This document shows, piece after piece, positions 61,063 through 64,000 of a DNA stretch of 64,000 nucleotides (its first letter is position 1; the number at the start of each line of letters is the position of its first letter). The stretch covers positions 1 through 64,000 of the forward strand of contig JAXMBM010000035.1 of the NCBI GenBank assembly GCA_046349855.1, written 5' to 3'. Both the position numbers and the translations under genes were made by a program. The DNA comes from CAIXSC01 sp046349855 (GTDB taxonomy: Bacteria > Planctomycetota > Planctomycetia > Pirellulales > Pirellulaceae). The notes beneath the pieces were generated by a model that saw nothing but the letters and a program-made list of their open reading frames with translations, did not search any database and was not told the DNA's origin.

Positions 61063-63300
61063 ATGGATTTGAGTCTCGAAAGCGCAACTCGCGTCTGGGA
61101 TGAACTCGCGGTGCGGCTGGACGAATTCCTCGCCGCCTGGGCGGAGACGTTGACACCGCCGCCGCTGGAACTGTTCCTGCCGAAAACGCCGCTGGCGGTG
61201 CGGCGTCTGACCCTGGAGGAGCTGATCAAGGCCGATCTGGAGCAACGTGCCCAGTCGGGGCAATATCGTCCGCTGGACGACTACGTACGGGAATTCCCCG
61301 AACTGCTCAACGACGGGGAACCGCCCGTGGCGTTGATCTACGAGGACCTGCAGATCCGCCAGGCAGCCGGGGAGGTGGTGCATGTCGAACCGTGTCTGGC
61401 CCGTTATCCGCGCTCGGCCGGCCAGCTGTGGGAATTGCTGAAGCTCGGCCACCGGCCAACCGCGACATCCCTGCGGCAGTCCCGCGTCCACGAACAGTTC
61501 GCCGCCGGTCAGCAGCTCGACGATTTCGATCTCGTCGCCCTGGTCGGCCGCGGGGCTTTTGCCAGCGTCTTCCTGGCGCGGCAGCGTTCCATGCAGCGTC
61601 TGGTGGCCCTCAAGATCTCGGCCGATCGCGGGGTGGAGCACCAGATGCTCGCGCAGCTCGATCATCCCCATATCGTGCGCGTGTTCGATCAGCGAACGTT
61701 AACCACTCCCAAGGTCCGCCTGCTGTACATGCAGTTTGCGCCGGGTGGCACGCTGCAAGACGTTATTGCGCGGGCTCGAGAACGCCGCGTTGATGAGCGG
61801 AGCGGGCGGCTGGTGGTCGAGTCGATCGATGCGGCACTCGAGCGCGTGGGACAACTGGCCCCCGAAGACTCGGCGGGACGCCGCCGACTGGCCGGGGCCA
61901 CGTGGCCGGAAACCGTCTGCCGACTGGGAATTCCGTTGGCCCAAGCACTCGACTACGCCCATCGGACCGGACTGTTGCATCGCGATGTGAAGCCAGCCAA
62001 CGTGCTGTTGAACGCCGAGGGGGCTCCGAAACTGGCCGATTTCAACGTGGGCTGTGCCGCGCCGCTGGAAGGAGCCTCCCCGGCGGCATATTTCGGCGGC
62101 AGCCTCGCTTACATGTCGCCCGAGCAACTGGAGGCCTGTCATCCGCGTCAAAGTCGTCGTCCCGAGGAACTGGATGGCCGCAGCGATCTCTATTCCCTGG
62201 CCGTTCTCCTGTGGGAACTGCTGTACGGCGAACGTCCGTATCGCGATGATTTCGCCGGCGACGGTTGGGCCGACACGATTGATGCCATGCTGGAACGCCG
62301 CCGCGCCTCGCTTCCCCTTCCGCCGCCCGGCGCCGCCGACGATCTGCTCACTCGCCGTATGCAACGGGTGCTGTCCCGGACCCTTGCTCAGGATCCGCAG
62401 GCGCGTCCGGGAAGTGGTGCTCAGCTGGCGCGGGAATTGTTTCTGTGCTCACATCCTCAGGCCTGGGAACTGCTGCTGGCTCCTCGCCGAGGGTGGCGTG
62501 GGTTTCTCCGCCAGCATCCACTGCTCGGCTACACACTGGCGATCATGCCACCGAACATGTTGGCCGGTGCCTTCAACTACTGGTACAACGAGCAGGCCAT
62601 CATTCGCCCCCTGGGACAGGCGGCCAATCAGGTCTTCTTCTACGTGATGGCCAGCATCAACGCGACCGCGTTTCCGCTGGGATTGATCGTCCTGTGCGGA
62701 GTCGTCTGGCCACTCGCACGGACGTTGCGACAGTTGGGCCGAACGCCGCGCCCCAGCGAAGGTGAATTGGCTGCCGCTCGCCAGCGAGCGCTCCGCATGG
62801 GACATCTGGCCGCCGGTGTGGGCATCGCCGAGTGGTTCGTGGCCGGCTTCGCGTTTCCGCTGGGGATGCATGTGGGACTCGGGCATTTCCCCTGGGATAG
62901 CTATGTGCACTTCTTCTTTTCGATGCTGGTCTGCGGAGCGGTCGCGGCCGCGTTTCCGTTCTTCGCCGCCACCGGGATCAGCTTGCGGGTCTACTATCCC
63001 GTGCTGCTGGGGACGGCGCCGATCGAGGAACCGGAACGGCGCGTCGTGCTGGGGCTGTCGCGGCAGTCGGTCGGTTACCTGCTGGCGGCCAGCGGTGTCC
63101 CCCTCCTGGGACTCCTGCTGCTCGTTGGCAGCGGACTCGACAACCGACTCGCCGCCCTCGTCCTGATCGTCGTCGGACTGGCCGGAACCGCACTCGCCTT
63201 CCTGGCCCATAATCGCCTGCGCCAGGACTCCCTGTCGCTGGCTATGGCAACTCGCCCCCCAGAAACCATGGGGCTCGACACCGAGTCGCTCGAGATGTGA
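61063..63300 (+). CDS. Membrane-anchored serine/threonine protein kinase with DFN motif
   Basis: 745 residues. A helical N-terminal region (about 1-150; VWDELAVRLDEFLAAW) is followed by the kinase at about 155-470: GRGAFASVF loop, VALKIS lysine, HRDVKPANVLL near 306, ADFNVG in place of DFG near 326-328 and YMSPEQLEA. The C-terminal 270 residues have about six membrane helices (LLGYTLAIMPPNMLAGAF; LAAGVGIAEWFVAGFAF; LGLLLLVGSGL). The Gly to Asn change in DFG may alter regulation, but the catalytic Asp is kept. A palindromic element abuts the start, and no good ribosome site is present. It is divergent from the ECF gene. Confidence 0.9.
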   Translation: MDLSLESATRVWDELAVRLDEFLAAWAETLTPPPLELFLPKTPLAVRRLTLEELIKADLEQRAQSGQYRPLDDYVREFPELLNDGEPPVALIYEDLQIRQAAGEVVHVEPCLARYPRSAGQLWELLKLGHRPTATSLRQSRVHEQFAAGQQLDDFDLVALVGRGAFASVFLARQRSMQRLVALKISADRGVEHQMLAQLDHPHIVRVFDQRTLTTPKVRLLYMQFAPGGTLQDVIARARERRVDERSGRLVVESIDAALERVGQLAPEDSAGRRRLAGATWPETVCRLGIPLAQALDYAHRTGLLHRDVKPANVLLNAEGAPKLADFNVGCAAPLEGASPAAYFGGSLAYMSPEQLEACHPRQSRRPEELDGRSDLYSLAVLLWELLYGERPYRDDFAGDGWADTIDAMLERRRASLPLPPPGAADDLLTRRMQRVLSRTLAQDPQARPGSGAQLARELFLCSHPQAWELLLAPRRGWRGFLRQHPLLGYTLAIMPPNMLAGAFNYWYNEQAIIRPLGQAANQVFFYVMASINATAFPLGLIVLCGVVWPLARTLRQLGRTPRPSEGELAAARQRALRMGHLAAGVGIAEWFVAGFAFPLGMHVGLGHFPWDSYVHFFFSMLVCGAVAAAFPFFAATGISLRVYYPVLLGTAPIEEPERRVVLGLSRQSVGYLLAASGVPLLGLLLLVGSGLDNRLAALVLIVVGLAGTALAFLAHNRLRQDSLSLAMATRPPETMGLDTESLEM

Positions 63301-63361
63301 AGCGGAGGCGATCCGGATCGACGGGGGACCGGGAGGCGGTATTGCAGGTCCACCAACAAGA

Positions 63362-63389
63362 GCGGCGATCCTCCGCCGAGGATCGCCGC
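63362..63389. terminator. Perfect 12-bp hairpin between convergent genes
   Basis: GCGGCGATCCTC/GAGGATCGCCGC with a CGCC loop, between the kinase and the glycine-rich protein gene. It lacks a T-tract on either strand but is well placed for bidirectional termination. Confidence 0.6.
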
Positions 63390-63426
63390 ACAGGATTGCC
63401 TGGCCGTACTGCGGGGTGCGAGCGAA

Positions 63427-64000
63427 CTAGAAGCCGCCGCCCAAGCCACCCCCAAGGCCACCACCGGCCGCACCGCCCGCGTTGCCACCCGCGTTGCCAC
63501 CCGCATTGCCGCCGGCACCACCTTGCGCACCGGTAACGAAGTTGAAGGTTGACACGGAGGTCACACCCGACGCGATCGGCACCGAGCCCATCAAGGTGAA
63601 CCGGACGTAACGGCGGTCAGCTGAAATAATCGCCATGGCATTCATCTGGTTACCTTCGGGCAGCACCGTCAACTGCGGACGGAAACCGACCGCCCCTGGC
63701 CGTTGGAACGGCAGGCGGCCATTCGGCGCACCCTGCTGCTGCCAGGCGGCAAAAGCCCGATCGCGCACGGCCTGCGAACTATCGCTGGCCGCGTCCAATT
63801 GCTGAGCCAGCACGGCGCGATTGGCCTGAGCCTGGGCTCCAGCCACATTCTGGACCTGAGCTTCTTCCAGCGGAGCCAGCCGCCGACCTTCATCCAGCTT
63901 GAACACCACGATGGCGTCCTTCTCCGCCAGCGGGATATTCTGCCGAATATGAGTCTGCTGCTTGGTGCCATAGTGCGTGTACACATCGACGGTGACCTGA
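63427..64000 (-). CDS. Gly-rich C-terminal fragment of a larger protein, cut by window edge
   Basis: The frame continues beyond base 64000 (QVTVDVYTHYGTKQQTHIRQ), so only about 190 residues are seen. LPEGNQMNAMAIISADRRYVRFTLMGSVPI near 105-135 resembles the late secretin/GspD-like pattern (SADRRYVR) of planctomycete type II secretion-like proteins, but the evidence is thin. The end is a glycine-rich repeat (GGNAGGNAGGNAGG, then GGGLGGGLGGGF), common in C-terminal flexible tails of planctomycete surface proteins. The stop is at 63427. Start not in window. Confidence 0.6.
   Translation of the reverse strand, partial: QVTVDVYTHYGTKQQTHIRQNIPLAEKDAIVVFKLDEGRRLAPLEEAQVQNVAGAQAQANRAVLAQQLDAASDSSQAVRDRAFAAWQQQGAPNGRLPFQRPGAVGFRPQLTVLPEGNQMNAMAIISADRRYVRFTLMGSVPIASGVTSVSTFNFVTGAQGGAGGNAGGNAGGNAGGAAGGGLGGGLGGGF
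63478..63513 (-). repeat. 12-bp tandem repeat encoding GGNA units
   Basis: CGCGTTGCCACC occurs twice and a third copy with two changes follows (CGCATTGCCGCC). On the minus strand it codes for three GGNA units, a potential site of repeat-number change. Confidence 0.85.

Overview
The window looks like a high-GC Planctomycetota chromosome. The main evidence is family content: two Tat-exported DUF1501 proteins, a DUF1559 prepilin-type protein, two short ECF-type sigma factors, two Ser/Thr kinases (one with a large C-terminal membrane part), and several secreted proline- or glycine-rich surface proteins. I cannot assign a genus by eye.

Layout. 1-5.8 kb: the 3' end of a PEP-utilising enzyme, an EMC3/TMCO1-like membrane protein, two short-chain dehydrogenases and a DUF1501 protein. 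6.1-14.3 kb: a tightly overlapping seven-gene operon (RDD, SpoIIM-like, membrane protein, DUF4129, DUF4350, MoxR ATPase, DUF58). Its MoxR gene has an N-terminal zinc ribbon and an apparent one-base deletion. 14.3-18.8 kb: aminotransferase, two small convergent genes, HIT protein, second DUF1501 protein. 18.9-23.0 kb: an accessory zone. The 3' half of tRNA-Lys(UUU) is repeated perfectly (75 bp) 1.2 kb downstream, and a DUF433/DUF5615 toxin-antitoxin pair lies between the copies. A decayed tyrosine recombinase, an inverted repeat and a TPR gene remnant follow. 23-28 kb: ECF sigma factor, Maf, RluA-type pseudouridine synthase, kinase, YjbQ, then a promoter with a long structured leader and a small conserved-looking gene. 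28.4-30.3 kb: a complete group II intron with its reverse transcriptase, placed just after a strong terminator.

30.4-34.5 kb: a minus-strand cluster of OleD-like reductase, FabF-type ketosynthase, acyl carrier protein and CrtI-like FAD oxidoreductase. This is the best candidate in the window for an undescribed lipid or hydrocarbon pathway. 34.9-44.3 kb: GlgX-like debranching enzyme, DUF1559 protein, lipoprotein, a sulfatase-like protein without the usual catalytic motif, an RmlD-like protein without its lysine, a secreted Pro-rich protein, a free-standing RNA polymerase alpha-CTD protein and a PQQ-propeller protein. 44.4-51 kb: a three-gene membrane/beta-sandwich/P-loop operon, a surface protein, a TGS GTPase and PolX. 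51.1-57 kb: a minus-strand run with a DgcA/DgcN-like pair (predicted D-glutamate catabolism) downstream of an ABC-2 exporter (HlyD, ATPase, permease). 57.1-64 kb: a second AAA ATPase with a large partner of unknown function, an ECF sigma factor, a MITE-like palindrome directly in front of a membrane-anchored kinase, and a glycine-rich protein cut by the window edge.

All calls come from reading motifs, gene overlaps and base composition by eye. No database search was possible.
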